A program made the translations under genes and the position numbers. From Dyella ginsengisoli LA-4 (GTDB taxonomy: Bacteria; Pseudomonadota; Gammaproteobacteria; Xanthomonadales; Rhodanobacteraceae), in the NCBI RefSeq assembly GCF_000334915.1, contig NZ_AMSF01000001.1, positions 1 to 64,000 of the forward strand: a stretch of 64,000 nucleotides of DNA, read 5' to 3'. A model generated the notes under the pieces. The model saw only the letters and a program-made list of their open reading frames with translations, was not told the DNA's origin and did not search any database. Positions 1-8,599 of the stretch are shown here, in pieces (position 1 is the stretch's first letter; each line of letters begins with the position of its first letter).

Positions 1-1
1 C

Positions 2-691
2 TTTTTCACGTCCAATCTCCATCAGTTGGGGGATTGGACTCCAAACCACGGTGCTACTCAAAAGTGGGGGGACGTCGCTAGCATCACAGGCATCAAGACC
101 CCGACTAAGCTTGGTTTCGTGCAAACCCTGAGTTTTGCAGGGTTGACTATTAGGGATGCATCAATACATGTCTCGAAGGATGACTCGAATGCCGCTGAGG
201 ATGGCATCTTGGGATTAGATGTACTTCAGAAATTTCCGTCACTTACTTTCACGAAGGAAAAACTGTTTTTCGGGAAGCCGCCAGAGGCAGACTGCAAAAA
301 TCGCTTCACAGTCTCCTCGAACATATTTGGAGACATTATTGGAGTCAAAGCAGGCGGGACGCTTTATAACGGACAGCCCGCCGTCGCAATTCTAGACACG
401 GGAAACGCGACGGCCAAGGTCTCGCCGACATGGTGGGCCGTCAAGCACTTCCGTATTCCGGTCCTTGGCATCAAACGAGGTTACGCGGCCGACTCAAGTG
501 GACTTCATCCAATAGATCAGGGAGAAATTGAGGGCAGACTTGAGTTTCTTGGTAAAGAATATTCAGGGCCAATGACCGTTGAAGCAAACTACCAATTCGG
601 CGCCGTAGACTTCAATATTGGCATGCCTTTTTTCTATGGACACAACCTCTATGTGGACTTCAAGGAAAAAAGGATGTGCTTTTTTCACTAG
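2..691 (+). CDS. Retropepsin/pepsin-like aspartic protease, 5'-truncated by the window edge
   Basis: The reading frame is open from base 2, so the N-terminus lies outside the window. A TTG at 26 is only an internal candidate start. The visible part (about 229 residues) looks like two related halves. The first half ends in GILGLDVLQKFPSLTF and a short strand KEKLFF. The second carries AILDTGNATAKVS, the Asp-Thr-Gly signature of aspartic proteases, and ends in FNIGMPFFYGHNLYVDF and KRMCFF. Each half therefore ends in the hydrophobic 'G(L/M)-x-(F/V)(L/F)' strand that follows the active-site motif in retropepsin-like folds. The first DTG would be upstream of base 2. Base composition is clearly more AT-rich than the neighbours, which suggests recent acquisition. 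Substrate and location are unknown. The fold assignment is fairly firm; protease activity is inferred from one visible catalytic motif. Confidence 0.7.
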   Translation, partial: FFTSNLHQLGDWTPNHGATQKWGDVASITGIKTPTKLGFVQTLSFAGLTIRDASIHVSKDDSNAAEDGILGLDVLQKFPSLTFTKEKLFFGKPPEADCKNRFTVSSNIFGDIIGVKAGGTLYNGQPAVAILDTGNATAKVSPTWWAVKHFRIPVLGIKRGYAADSSGLHPIDQGEIEGRLEFLGKEYSGPMTVEANYQFGAVDFNIGMPFFYGHNLYVDFKEKRMCFFH

Positions 692-781
692 CCAATGTCA
701 ATTTGAAGCGTCGCGGAGGTGAGCGCTTCAGCGGGTGCCCCGACACCCCTTCAAACACCATTCGTCCCACTATCAGCGAAA

Positions 782-808
782 AAAAGGCCATGAAAATCAT
801 GGCCTTTT
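782..808. terminator. Bidirectional terminator between the protease-like gene and ssb
   Basis: A perfect 12-bp stem, AAAAGGCCATGA / TCATGGCCTTTT, closes a 3-nt AAA loop. The A-run on one side and T-run on the other make it usable in both directions, which fits the converging genes on either side. Confidence 0.85.
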
Positions 809-840
809 GATTACACGATAAATCCGGGATGTGGTGCAAA

Positions 841-1389
841 TTAGAACGGAATGTCGTCGTCGTCGAAACCGCCGGCATCCGCCGGAGCAGGCGCCTGCCG
901 AGGCATGTCGTTGCCGCCGCGCTGGAAGTCGTTGTTGTTGCCACCACGACCACCGCCGTAACCGCCACCGCCGCCGCCACCGGAACGGCCACCGCCGCCC
1001 TGGCCACGCTGCTGGTAGCCGCCGCCACCACCGCCACCCATGCCACCTTCGCTGCCGCCACCGAGCATCTGCATCTCGCTGGCCACGATGTCGGTGCTGT
1101 AGCGCTCCACGCCCTGCTTGTCGGTGTACTTGTCGGTGCGCAGCGAGCCCTCGATGTAGATCTGACGGCCCTTCTTCAGATATTCGCCGGCGATCTCGGC
1201 GAGGCGGCCGAACAGCTTCACGCGGTGCCACTCGGTGCGCTCCTGCTTCTCGCCGCTCTGCTTGTCGGTCCAGCTCTCGGAGGTGGCGACGCTGAGCGTG
1301 GCGATGGCGGTGCCACTGCCGGTGTAGCGCACCTCGGGATCGGCGCCCAGATTGCCGACCAGGATGACCTTGTTGATGCCACGTGCCAT
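841..1389 (-). CDS. ssb: Single-stranded DNA-binding protein
   Basis: This 182-residue protein coats single-stranded DNA during replication, repair and recombination and recruits partner proteins through its C-terminal tail. It begins [18 protein letters not shown], typical of the SSB OB-fold (about residues 1-110). A long glycine-rich linker with Arg, Gln and Asn follows (about 115-165). The acidic tip DDDDIPF binds RecQ, PriA, Exo I and others in this family. Length matches the E. coli protein. A GAGG ribosome-binding site lies just ahead of the ATG. The gene converges on the AT-rich gene to its left and shares a terminator with it. A possible -10 (TATGAT, 1485-1490) lies about 95 nt upstream, but with no clear -35. 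Confidence 0.97.
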   Translation of the reverse strand: MARGINKVILVGNLGADPEVRYTGSGTAIATLSVATSESWTDKQSGEKQERTEWHRVKLFGRLAEIAGEYLKKGRQIYIEGSLRTDKYTDKQGVERYSTDIVASEMQMLGGGSEGGMGGGGGGGYQQRGQGGGGRSGGGGGGGYGGGRGGNNNDFQRGGNDMPRQAPAPADAGGFDDDDIPF

Positions 1390-1629
1390 GGAACTACCTC
1401 GCTGTGCTTGACCGGCCCGGGAGGCCGGCCGGCGGTCGTGGATGACCGGGTCACCGGCGTCGGCCGGCTCCGGAATGGCCCCCTATCATAGCCCGAGCCC
1501 ACCGCCGCGGCTCGGCCCGAGCCCGGGCCGGCATCTCCCGCCGCATCCGCGGCGCAGCGGCGCGCGTAAACACGTTGGACAGCGCCATGACCATGGCGCC
1601 ACCTGCTCCCGCCGGCGTGGAGGCCGACC

Positions 1630-2442
1630 TTGAGGACCATCCCCCTGTTGCCCGTGCTCGCGGGCCTGATCCTGTCTGCGGCTTCGGCCGGCCATGCCAC
1701 GGGCGCCGCGCCCACGGGCGGCACCGGCATCCGCCAGCTCGAGGGCCGGGCTTATGCCACCGGAGACGGTCACCTGATGTACACCGAGAGCCACTGGCTC
1801 TACGCCGACCACGGCGTTCCCGCCCGACTGGTGCTGTATCGCTGCCCCGATGGGCGGCCGTTCGCGCGCAAGTGGCTGCGCGAGGACGGGCCGGCCCAGG
1901 CGCCGGACTTCGAGCTGACCGACGGCCGCAGCGGCTACCGCGAGGGCGTGCGCCGGACCGGTGACGGCCGGGTCGTGTTCGTGCAGCCGGGCGGCGGGGC
2001 CACCGAGCGGAGCGCGAGACTGCCGGCTTCGCCCGATCTGGTGATCGACGCCGGCTTCGACGCCTACATCCGCCAGCACTGGGACCGTCTCGGCCGCGGC
2101 GATGCGGAGACGGTGCCATTCCTGATCCCCAGCCGCCTGGGCGCACTCGACTTCAAGGTGCGCCGCCTCGACGACGCGCTGGTCGAGGGGCGGCCGGCCC
2201 GTCGCTACCGGCTGGGGCTGGCCAGCTGGATCGGCTTCGCCCTGCCCCACATCGACGTGGCGTACGACGCCGCGAACCGCGAACTGCTGCAGTTCGTCGG
2301 ACTGGCCAACATCAGGGGCAGCAACGGCGACAACGTTCGGGCACGGATCGTGTTCGATCCGGCAGCGGAGCACCCGGCCACGCCCGGGTCGCTCGACGCG
2401 GCACGGGTCGAACCGCTGGACGGCCGCTGCCCGATTCCCTGA
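1630..2442 (+). CDS. Exported protein of unknown function
   Basis: This 270-residue protein starts at TTG with GTGGAGG a few bases upstream; the ATGs at 1587 and 1593 are in another frame. The N-terminus has a hydrophobic stretch (LLPVLAGLILSAASAGHATG) that reads as a Sec signal peptide cleaved near residue 23. The rest is soluble, rich in charged residues and predicted to be mixed beta structure. It has three mature-region landmarks: a YRCPDGRPFARKW segment near residue 70, paired aromatic strands around 170-210, and a C-terminal Cys (DGRCPIP). Two cysteines could form a periplasmic disulfide. I do not recognise a catalytic motif. It lies between ssb and the DedA-rhodanese gene and converges with the latter with a 9-nt gap. 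Confidence 0.7.
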   Translation: MRTIPLLPVLAGLILSAASAGHATGAAPTGGTGIRQLEGRAYATGDGHLMYTESHWLYADHGVPARLVLYRCPDGRPFARKWLREDGPAQAPDFELTDGRSGYREGVRRTGDGRVVFVQPGGGATERSARLPASPDLVIDAGFDAYIRQHWDRLGRGDAETVPFLIPSRLGALDFKVRRLDDALVEGRPARRYRLGLASWIGFALPHIDVAYDAANRELLQFVGLANIRGSNGDNVRARIVFDPAAEHPATPGSLDAARVEPLDGRCPIP

Positions 2443-2451
2443 GCGGGCGGC

Positions 2452-3423
2452 TCAGGCGGCGCGGTCGTGCGCTCCGCCGCGCTCGCCCGACAGGGTGGCC
2501 ACCGGGTAACCCGCCTCCTGCCAGGCCTCCAGCCCGCCCTGCAGTGGCCGCACGTTGCGGTAACCCAGTGACATCAGCAGGCTGGCGGCCTTGGCCGCCG
2601 AGACCTCGTTCGGGCAGCTGCAGTAGATCACCAGCTCGCGGTCCCGCGGCACGTCGGCCAGCGCCAGGTGAACGCCCTCCAGGTCGGCCAGCAGCGCGCC
2701 GGGGATGGCGCGCCCGTCCAGCAGTCGCGCCGCGGACGAACGCACGTCCACCACCACCGGGTTGCGTCCGGCGGCGATGGCGTCGTTGAGCTCCTCGACC
2801 GAGATCCGCGCCATGCGCAGCGAGACCAGCAGGCGGTGGCGCTGCCACCACTTGACGACGATGTAGAGCACCAGCAGGACGGCCAGCCCTTGCAGGGCGA
2901 CCACTCCGGCCTGCTCGATCGCGTCGATGACCCGGTCGATCTGCGGCGCGAAGACATAGCCCACACCCACCGCTGCGCCGGCCCACAGCAGCGAGCCGAG
3001 GCCGTCCAGCAGCAGGAAAGCGCCCGGGCGCAGGCCCATCGCGCCGACCAGCGGCGGCGCCACGGTGGACAACCCCGGCACGAACTTGGCCACCAGCAGC
3101 ATGCGCCCGCGCCAGCGCTGGAAGCGCAGCTCGGACTGTTTCACGCAGGAGTCGGGCGAGAGCGAGATGCGGCACAGCGTGCGCATCACGCCGCCGCCGA
3201 AGCGGCGACCGGCCAGGTACCAGCCGGTGTCGCTGATCAGGCTGGCCACCAGCGCCGCCAGCAACACGCCGGGAAGCGGCAGCCGGTCCCCGGCAGCCAG
3301 CGCGCCGGCGACCACCAGGGTCGGCACCGCCGGCACCGGCACGCCGGCCTGTTCGGCCAGCACGTTGACGAACACCACGAACAGGCCGTAGTGCGCGATC
3401 AGCGCAATGAGGTCATGAGCCAT
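2452..3423 (-). CDS. DedA-family membrane protein fused to a C-terminal rhodanese domain
   Basis: This 323-residue protein starts at the ATG giving MAHDLIALIAHYG; the frame extends further upstream but without family resemblance. Residues 1-195 are a DedA/SNARE-associated module with several membrane segments and the family's G-x-FVPG-like sequence (KFVPGLSTVAPPLVGAMG, about 113-130). DedA proteins are linked to phospholipid flipping, proton gradient maintenance and drug resistance. Residues about 205-315 are a rhodanese domain with DVRSS near 226-230 and an active-site-like loop CSCPNEVS, with Cys268 as the probable catalytic residue. It follows the MFS gene by 40 nt on the same strand, so the two are probably co-transcribed. 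The rhodanese part should face the cytoplasm. Substrate is unknown. Confidence 0.85.
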   Translation of the reverse strand: MAHDLIALIAHYGLFVVFVNVLAEQAGVPVPAVPTLVVAGALAAGDRLPLPGVLLAALVASLISDTGWYLAGRRFGGGVMRTLCRISLSPDSCVKQSELRFQRWRGRMLLVAKFVPGLSTVAPPLVGAMGLRPGAFLLLDGLGSLLWAGAAVGVGYVFAPQIDRVIDAIEQAGVVALQGLAVLLVLYIVVKWWQRHRLLVSLRMARISVEELNDAIAAGRNPVVVDVRSSAARLLDGRAIPGALLADLEGVHLALADVPRDRELVIYCSCPNEVSAAKAASLLMSLGYRNVRPLQGGLEAWQEAGYPVATLSGERGGAHDRAA

Positions 3424-3463
3424 GCGCGACGTCCCTGGCGCGGCCGCAACCGGCCGCAGGACG

Positions 3464-4690
3464 TCATGATTGGGTCGACAGGCCCGTCTTGCAATCGGCC
3501 TCGGCAACGACCGCCCGGGCGGCGATCCGGCGCGCACCGACCACCACCAGCGGCAGCCACAGCAGGGTCATCGCCGCGGCGCAGGCGAACACGCCGGCCG
3601 GACCCAGCCGCCCCAGCGCGTAACCGCCCAGCGCACCGCCGACGAAGGCGCCGACGAACTGGCTGGTGGAATACGCCCCCATCGCCGCGCCGCGCAGCTC
3701 GGCCGGCGCCAGCCGCGAGACCAGGCTCGGCAGCGAGGCCTCCAGCAGGTTGAAGCCCGAGAAGAACAGCGTGGCGGCGACGCCGAGCAGGAGCACGTGA
3801 TCGCCCCCCAGCGCGAACAGCACCAGCGCGACACCGATCACCACGATGCAGGCCTGCACGATGCGCAGGCTCTGCGCCACTTCCTTCATCCGGTGCATCA
3901 TCCCGCCCATCACCAGCGCGGCGATCACCATCACCGGCAGGTACAGCTCCCAGTGCTTCTGCACCGGCAGGTGCAGCTGGTTGACCAGCAGCAGCGGCAG
4001 GCCGACGAAGCTGGCGGTCAGCAGCATGTGCAGGAAGAACACCGAACCATTGAGCACCATCAACCGGCTGTCGCCCAGCATCGAGGCGACGCCGCCGAAA
4101 CTGCTCGCCGCAGGCGCCTTCGAACGCTCCGGCGTAGGCACGATGAGCCACAGCAGGATCAGCGCGAACAGCGCCAGCAGCGAGGTCGCGGCGAACAGGC
4201 CGGGCAGACCGTCGATCGCTTCCAGCGGCGGCCCGAGGATCAGCGCGAGCAGGAAGGCCATGCCGATCGACACGCCGATGATGCCCATCACCTTGGAGCG
4301 GTTCTCCTCGCGGGTAAGGTCCGCCGCCAGCGCGGTGCCCGCGCCGGCCACCGCTCCCATGCCCTGCAGGGCACGACCGATCACGATACCCACGAGGGTA
4401 TGCGAGGCCGCGGCAACCAGGCCGCCGGCGATGAACACGCCCAGGCCCAGGGTGATCGCCGGCTTGCGGCCGATGCGATCGGACAGCATGCCGAGCGGGA
4501 TCTGCAGCAGCATCTGGCCCAGGCCGTAGACGCCCAGCGCCATGCCGATCAGCCAGTCCGACGCATCGGGCATCGTCTGCGCGTACACCGAGAACACCGG
4601 CATGATCAGGAACAGGCCGAACAGCCGCAGGCTGATCACGCAGGCCAGGGTCAATGCGCTGCGGCGCTCGAGTCGGGAAAGTGCACTCAC
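3464..4690 (-). CDS. MFS transporter, YajR-like
   Basis: This 408-residue inner-membrane protein has about 12 hydrophobic segments and the MFS motif A in loop 2-3 (GMLSDRIGRKPAI, about residues 67-79). It resembles YajR-type drug/proton antiporters. E. coli YajR has an extra C-terminal cytoplasmic domain of about 60 residues that is absent here. The start is GTG with no clear Shine-Dalgarno sequence; a perfect TATAAT (4723-4728) lies 32 nt upstream. It is divergent from ispB and upstream of the DedA-rhodanese gene. The transported compound cannot be read from sequence. Confidence 0.9.
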   Translation of the reverse strand: MSALSRLERRSALTLACVISLRLFGLFLIMPVFSVYAQTMPDASDWLIGMALGVYGLGQMLLQIPLGMLSDRIGRKPAITLGLGVFIAGGLVAAASHTLVGIVIGRALQGMGAVAGAGTALAADLTREENRSKVMGIIGVSIGMAFLLALILGPPLEAIDGLPGLFAATSLLALFALILLWLIVPTPERSKAPAASSFGGVASMLGDSRLMVLNGSVFFLHMLLTASFVGLPLLLVNQLHLPVQKHWELYLPVMVIAALVMGGMMHRMKEVAQSLRIVQACIVVIGVALVLFALGGDHVLLLGVAATLFFSGFNLLEASLPSLVSRLAPAELRGAAMGAYSTSQFVGAFVGGALGGYALGRLGPAGVFACAAAMTLLWLPLVVVGARRIAARAVVAEADCKTGLSTQS

Positions 4691-4722
4691 GGGAGGTTCC
4701 AGATCGGCGAAGGTATCCGGCG

Positions 4723-4799
4723 ATTATACGAGTCGTGACCGGATTGGCCGTTGTGGTGACGTGTCGCGCCATCGCGCGATCCTGCGCCCGCCCTATAAT
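4723..4799. promoter_or_regulatory. Back-to-back -10 elements for the MFS gene and ispB
   Basis: On the minus strand TATAAT lies at 4723-4728, and on the plus strand TATAAT lies at 4794-4799. Both match the sigma70 -10 consensus exactly. Neither has a good -35 at 16-18 nt. The plus-strand element would start transcription near 4806, only a few bases before an in-frame GTG (4809) and about 24 nt before the ATG (4830) of ispB. Confidence 0.55.
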
Positions 4800-4829
4800 C
4801 GGGCGCTTGTGACCACCCTGACCGCAAAG

Positions 4830-5828
4830 ATGCCGATGCCCGCCGACGCCCCCCGCCCCGACGATTTCACCCGAGTGCGCGAGCTGGCCGCCGGCGACAT
4901 GCAACGCGTCGATGCGCTGATCCGCCATCGCCTGTCATCCGACGTGGTGCTGATCAACCAGATCGCCGAACACATCATCGCCGGCGGCGGCAAGAGATTG
5001 CGACCGATGCTGCATGTGCTGGCGGCAGGCGCGGCCGGCTACAGCGGCGACAAGCACACCAAGCTGGCGGCGATCATCGAGTTCATCCACACCTCCACGC
5101 TGCTGCACGACGACGTGGTCGACGAGTCCGACCTGCGCCGCGGCCGCAAGACCGCCAATGCGCTGTGGGGCAACGCGGCGAGCGTGCTGGTCGGCGACTT
5201 CCTGTACTCGCGCTCGTTCCAGCTGATGGTCGAACTGGACGACATGCGCATCATGCGCATCCTCGCCGACACCACCAACACCATCGCCGAAGGCGAGGTG
5301 CTGCAGCTGCTGAACATCGGCAACGCCGACGTGGACGAAGCGGCCTACCTGGCGGTGATCGAGCGCAAGACCGCGGTGCTGTTCGCCGCCGCCACCGAGC
5401 TCGGCGGCCTGCTCGGCGGCCTGCCGGACGACCAGGTCGCCGCGCTGCGCAGCTACGGCATGGAGCTGGGCTACGCCTTCCAGATCGCCGACGACCTGCT
5501 CGACTACGTCAGCGATGCCGACACGCTGGGCAAGAACATCGGCGACGACCTCGCCGAGGGCAAGCCGACCCTGCCGCTGATCTACGCGCTGCAGAAAGCC
5601 AGCCCCGAGCAGGCACAGTCGCTGCGCCACGCGATCGAACACGGCGGGCTGGATTCGCTCGACCGCATCGTCGCCGCCATCCGCGATTCCGGCGCGCTCG
5701 AACGCACCCATGAACGCGCCCTGCAGCACGCCCGCGCCGCCCGCGCGGCGCTGGCCGGACTGGCCGACTCGCCGCATCGCGACGCGCTGCTGGCGCTGGC
5801 CGACTACTCGGTCGAACGCCGGCACTGA
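4830..5828 (+). CDS. ispB: Polyprenyl (octaprenyl) diphosphate synthase
   Basis: This trans-prenyltransferase extends farnesyl diphosphate with isopentenyl units to make the ubiquinone side chain. With the ATG at 4830 it has 332 residues, close to E. coli IspB (323). It carries both aspartate-rich motifs that bind the Mg-diphosphate substrates: DDVVD at 94-98 (after LLH) and DDLLD at 221-225 (after FQIA). It also has GGGKRLRP near 52-59. The in-frame GTG at 4809 would add seven residues and sits only 9 nt past a perfect TATAAT, so a very short leader with the GTG start is possible. Two ubiquinone hydroxylases at 15-18 kb belong to the same pathway. The exact chain length (C40) is inferred from the family. 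Confidence 0.93.
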   Translation: MPMPADAPRPDDFTRVRELAAGDMQRVDALIRHRLSSDVVLINQIAEHIIAGGGKRLRPMLHVLAAGAAGYSGDKHTKLAAIIEFIHTSTLLHDDVVDESDLRRGRKTANALWGNAASVLVGDFLYSRSFQLMVELDDMRIMRILADTTNTIAEGEVLQLLNIGNADVDEAAYLAVIERKTAVLFAAATELGGLLGGLPDDQVAALRSYGMELGYAFQIADDLLDYVSDADTLGKNIGDDLAEGKPTLPLIYALQKASPEQAQSLRHAIEHGGLDSLDRIVAAIRDSGALERTHERALQHARAARAALAGLADSPHRDALLALADYSVERRH

Positions 5829-5863
5829 CCCGGCACCGCGTGGCCGCGCATCGACGGCCCCGA

Positions 5864-5885
5864 AAAGGGCTTCGCACAGCCCTTT
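5864..5885 (+). terminator. Possible weak terminator after ispB
   Basis: An 8-bp stem AAAGGGCT / AGCCCTTT with a 6-nt loop lies 35 nt after the ispB stop. The T-run is only three bases, so termination may be partial. Confidence 0.4.
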
Positions 5886-5932
5886 GACGCCATTTGCCCC
5901 CGACGACACGAATCTGTGGCAGGGTCTGGCGA

Positions 5933-8599
5933 ATGGAGATCAGATCGATCCAAATTTTCGCGCGACGGTGTGCCTGTACCCTGCTCGCAGGGCTGCTGCC
6001 GGGCCTGGCTACGGCCGGTCCAACAGCGCTTCGCACGATGCGCCTGGATCACGGCTGGGAACTTCGCCTCGCGCCCGGCTCACCGGCGACAAAGGCGCAT
6101 CCGGAAGGCGCCCAATGGCAGGTCGCCACCGTGCCGGGCAGCGTGCAGGCCACCCTGCTCGCCCACGGCCAGTTGCCCAACCCGGACTGGCGCGACAACG
6201 AAGCGAAGGTGCAGTGGGTCGGACTGGCCGACTGGCAGTACCGGCGGCGTTTCACCGTCGATCCCGCGCTGCGCGGCGAGCGCCATCTCGCGCTGGTGTT
6301 CGACGGCCTGGACACCCTGGCCGACGTCACCCTCGACGGACGCCCGGTATTGCACGCGGACAACATGTTCCGGCACTGGCGCGTACCGCTCGACGGCCTC
6401 GACCGGGCCGCGGAGCACACGCTGGAAATCACTTTCCACTCGCCCGTGACACGGCTGCAGCCGTGGCTGGCGAAACAGCCCTACGCGCTGCCCGGCGAGT
6501 TCGACTCCGCCTTTGGCGACGAACCTCCCGGTCGCCAGGTCGCCAACTACGTGCGCAAGGCGGCCTACCAGTTCGGCTGGGACTGGGGCCCACGGATCAT
6601 CACCGAGGGCATCTGGCAGCCGGTGCGGCTGGAAGCATGGAGCGGCTGGCGACTGGACGATTTCCATGTGGCGCAACTGCACGTCGACGCCGACCAGGCA
6701 CAACTGCGCGCCGGCTTCGCGATCCGCGCCGATGCCGCGGGCCCGGCGCAGCTCACCGTGCACTGGCGCGCACCCGATGGTCGCGAGGGTTCGGCCACGC
6801 GCGCGGTGCAGCTCGTCGCCGGCGAGCAGCAGCTCGACCTGCCACTGACCATCGCCCATCCGCAACGCTGGTGGCCGGCCGGCTACGGCGCGCCGAACCT
6901 CTACGCAATGTCGGCCGAAGTCACCGTCGGCGACCGCGTGGTCGCGCAGGAGCAACGCGAGATCGGCCTGCGTTCGATCGAGCTGCGCCGCACGCCCGAC
7001 CGCTGGGGTCGCAGCTTCGCCTTTGTGGTCAACGGCGTGCCGGTGTTCGCCAAGGGGGCCAACCTGGTGCCGTTCGACTCCCTGCCCTCGCGCACCACCG
7101 ACGCCCGCATGCGTCGCCTGCTGGACGATGCGCGCGACGCGCACATGAACATGCTGCGCGTGTGGGGCGGTGGCACCTACCTGCCCGATGCGTTCTACGC
7201 GATGGCCGACCGCCGCGGCCTGATGATCTGGCAGGACTTCATGTTCGGCGGAGCGATCCCGCCGCCCGATGCCGCCTTCCGCGCCAACGTGAAGCAGGAG
7301 GCGATCGAGCAGGTGACCCGGCTGCGCAACCATCCGTCGATCGTGCTGTGGTCGGGCAACAACGAAGTGCAGACCAGCTGGGAGAGCTGGGGCGACCGGC
7401 AGGCGTTCCGGCGGCGCATCGGCCCGGCCGAGAGCATGCGCATCGAACAGGGCATGCATGCGCTGTTCGACGGCACCCTGCACGAGGTCGCCGCTCAGCT
7501 TGATGCCGACGTGCCGTACTGGCCCGGCTCGCCGGAGAGCGACGATGGCGCCGCGGCCAACAGCCCGGACAGCGGCGATGCCCACGTGTGGGATGTGTGG
7601 GGTGGCTCGGCACCGGTCGAGGACTACCTGAAGACCACACCGCGCTTCCAGTCGGAGTTCGGCCTGCAGTCGCTGCCCGCGATGGCGACGATCCGGACGT
7701 TCGCCACGCCGCAGGACCTGGCGATCGACTCGCCGGTGATGCGAGCACACCAGAAATTCGACCACGGCAACGGCAACCAGCGGCTGCTGCTCTACGTGCG
7801 TCGCGGCTACGGCGAGCCGAAGGATTTCGGATCGTTCGCCTACCTCAGCCAGGTCATGCAGGCGGACGGCATCGAACTGGCGGTGGACCACCTGCGCAGC
7901 GCACGACCGCGCAGCATGGGCGCGCTGTACTGGCAGCTCAACGACGTGTGGCCGGGGGCGTCGTGGTCGAGCATCGACGTCGACGGCGGCTGGAAGGCGC
8001 TGCAGTTCCGCGCCCGGCACTTCTACGCACCGGTGCGCGTGGTGCCGCTGCGCCGGGACGGGCGTACCGCGGTGTTCCTGGTGTCCGACCGCACCACGCC
8101 GCTCGCCGCGCAGCTGCGCACGCGGGTGCTCGACGTGAACGGTACGATGGTCTCGGACACCATGCGCGCCGTGACGCTGCCGCCGCTGGCCAGCACGCGC
8201 ATCGACGACCTCGCCGATGCCGACCTGCTGCACGGCGCCGACCCGCGCCGCACCGTGGCAGTGTTCGATCTGGTCGCCGACGGCCAGGTGCTTTCGCGCC
8301 ATCTGCTGTATTTCCGCCGCGCGGTGGATCTGGTCCTGCCCGATCCGCAGATCAGGGCCACGCTGCGGCGGGACGATCGTGGCCTCGTTCTCGAACTGCA
8401 GGCCAAACGCTTCGCCCGCGCCGTATGGATCGACTTCGGCGACCTCGACGCCACGCTGTCGGACAACGGTATCGACCTGCTCCCCGGCGAACGCGTCACG
8501 TTGCGGGTGACATCGCGCGATACGCCCGACACGCTGCGCCGGGCGATGCACCTGCGCTCGCTGGTCGACGCCACCCTGCCGCATGGAACCACGCCATGA
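5933..8599 (+). CDS. Exported GH2 beta-mannosidase
   Basis: This 888-residue glycoside hydrolase family 2 enzyme probably removes beta-linked mannose, such as the Man-beta-1,4-GlcNAc of N-glycan cores or mannan fragments. The ATG at 5933 gives a Sec-type signal peptide (hydrophobic CTLLAGLLPGLATAGP). Layout follows GH2: a jelly-roll sugar-binding domain (about 35-200), an Ig-like domain, a TIM barrel (about 330-640) and C-terminal beta domains. The acid/base is E478 in LWSGNNEVQ and the nucleophile is E575 in FQSEFGLQS. A barrel strand motif (MNMLRVWGGGTY) is typical of beta-mannosidases. Its stop overlaps the next gene's ATG (ATGA), so the two are translationally coupled. It is the first gene of a three-mannosidase operon. 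Beta-mannosidase is favoured over galactosidase by overall similarity; the exact linkage is inferred. Confidence 0.9.
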   Translation: MEIRSIQIFARRCACTLLAGLLPGLATAGPTALRTMRLDHGWELRLAPGSPATKAHPEGAQWQVATVPGSVQATLLAHGQLPNPDWRDNEAKVQWVGLADWQYRRRFTVDPALRGERHLALVFDGLDTLADVTLDGRPVLHADNMFRHWRVPLDGLDRAAEHTLEITFHSPVTRLQPWLAKQPYALPGEFDSAFGDEPPGRQVANYVRKAAYQFGWDWGPRIITEGIWQPVRLEAWSGWRLDDFHVAQLHVDADQAQLRAGFAIRADAAGPAQLTVHWRAPDGREGSATRAVQLVAGEQQLDLPLTIAHPQRWWPAGYGAPNLYAMSAEVTVGDRVVAQEQREIGLRSIELRRTPDRWGRSFAFVVNGVPVFAKGANLVPFDSLPSRTTDARMRRLLDDARDAHMNMLRVWGGGTYLPDAFYAMADRRGLMIWQDFMFGGAIPPPDAAFRANVKQEAIEQVTRLRNHPSIVLWSGNNEVQTSWESWGDRQAFRRRIGPAESMRIEQGMHALFDGTLHEVAAQLDADVPYWPGSPESDDGAAANSPDSGDAHVWDVWGGSAPVEDYLKTTPRFQSEFGLQSLPAMATIRTFATPQDLAIDSPVMRAHQKFDHGNGNQRLLLYVRRGYGEPKDFGSFAYLSQVMQADGIELAVDHLRSARPRSMGALYWQLNDVWPGASWSSIDVDGGWKALQFRARHFYAPVRVVPLRRDGRTAVFLVSDRTTPLAAQLRTRVLDVNGTMVSDTMRAVTLPPLASTRIDDLADADLLHGADPRRTVAVFDLVADGQVLSRHLLYFRRAVDLVLPDPQIRATLRRDDRGLVLELQAKRFARAVWIDFGDLDATLSDNGIDLLPGERVTLRVTSRDTPDTLRRAMHLRSLVDATLPHGTTP

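Noticed and set aside
1486-2373. A 295-codon open frame opposite the small exported protein
   Set aside because: The plus-strand frame has a signal peptide and a ribosome-binding site; the minus-strand frame has neither.
6080-8584. An 834-codon open frame opposite the GH2 gene
   Set aside because: It is a shadow of the beta-mannosidase, without domain or ribosome-binding site.
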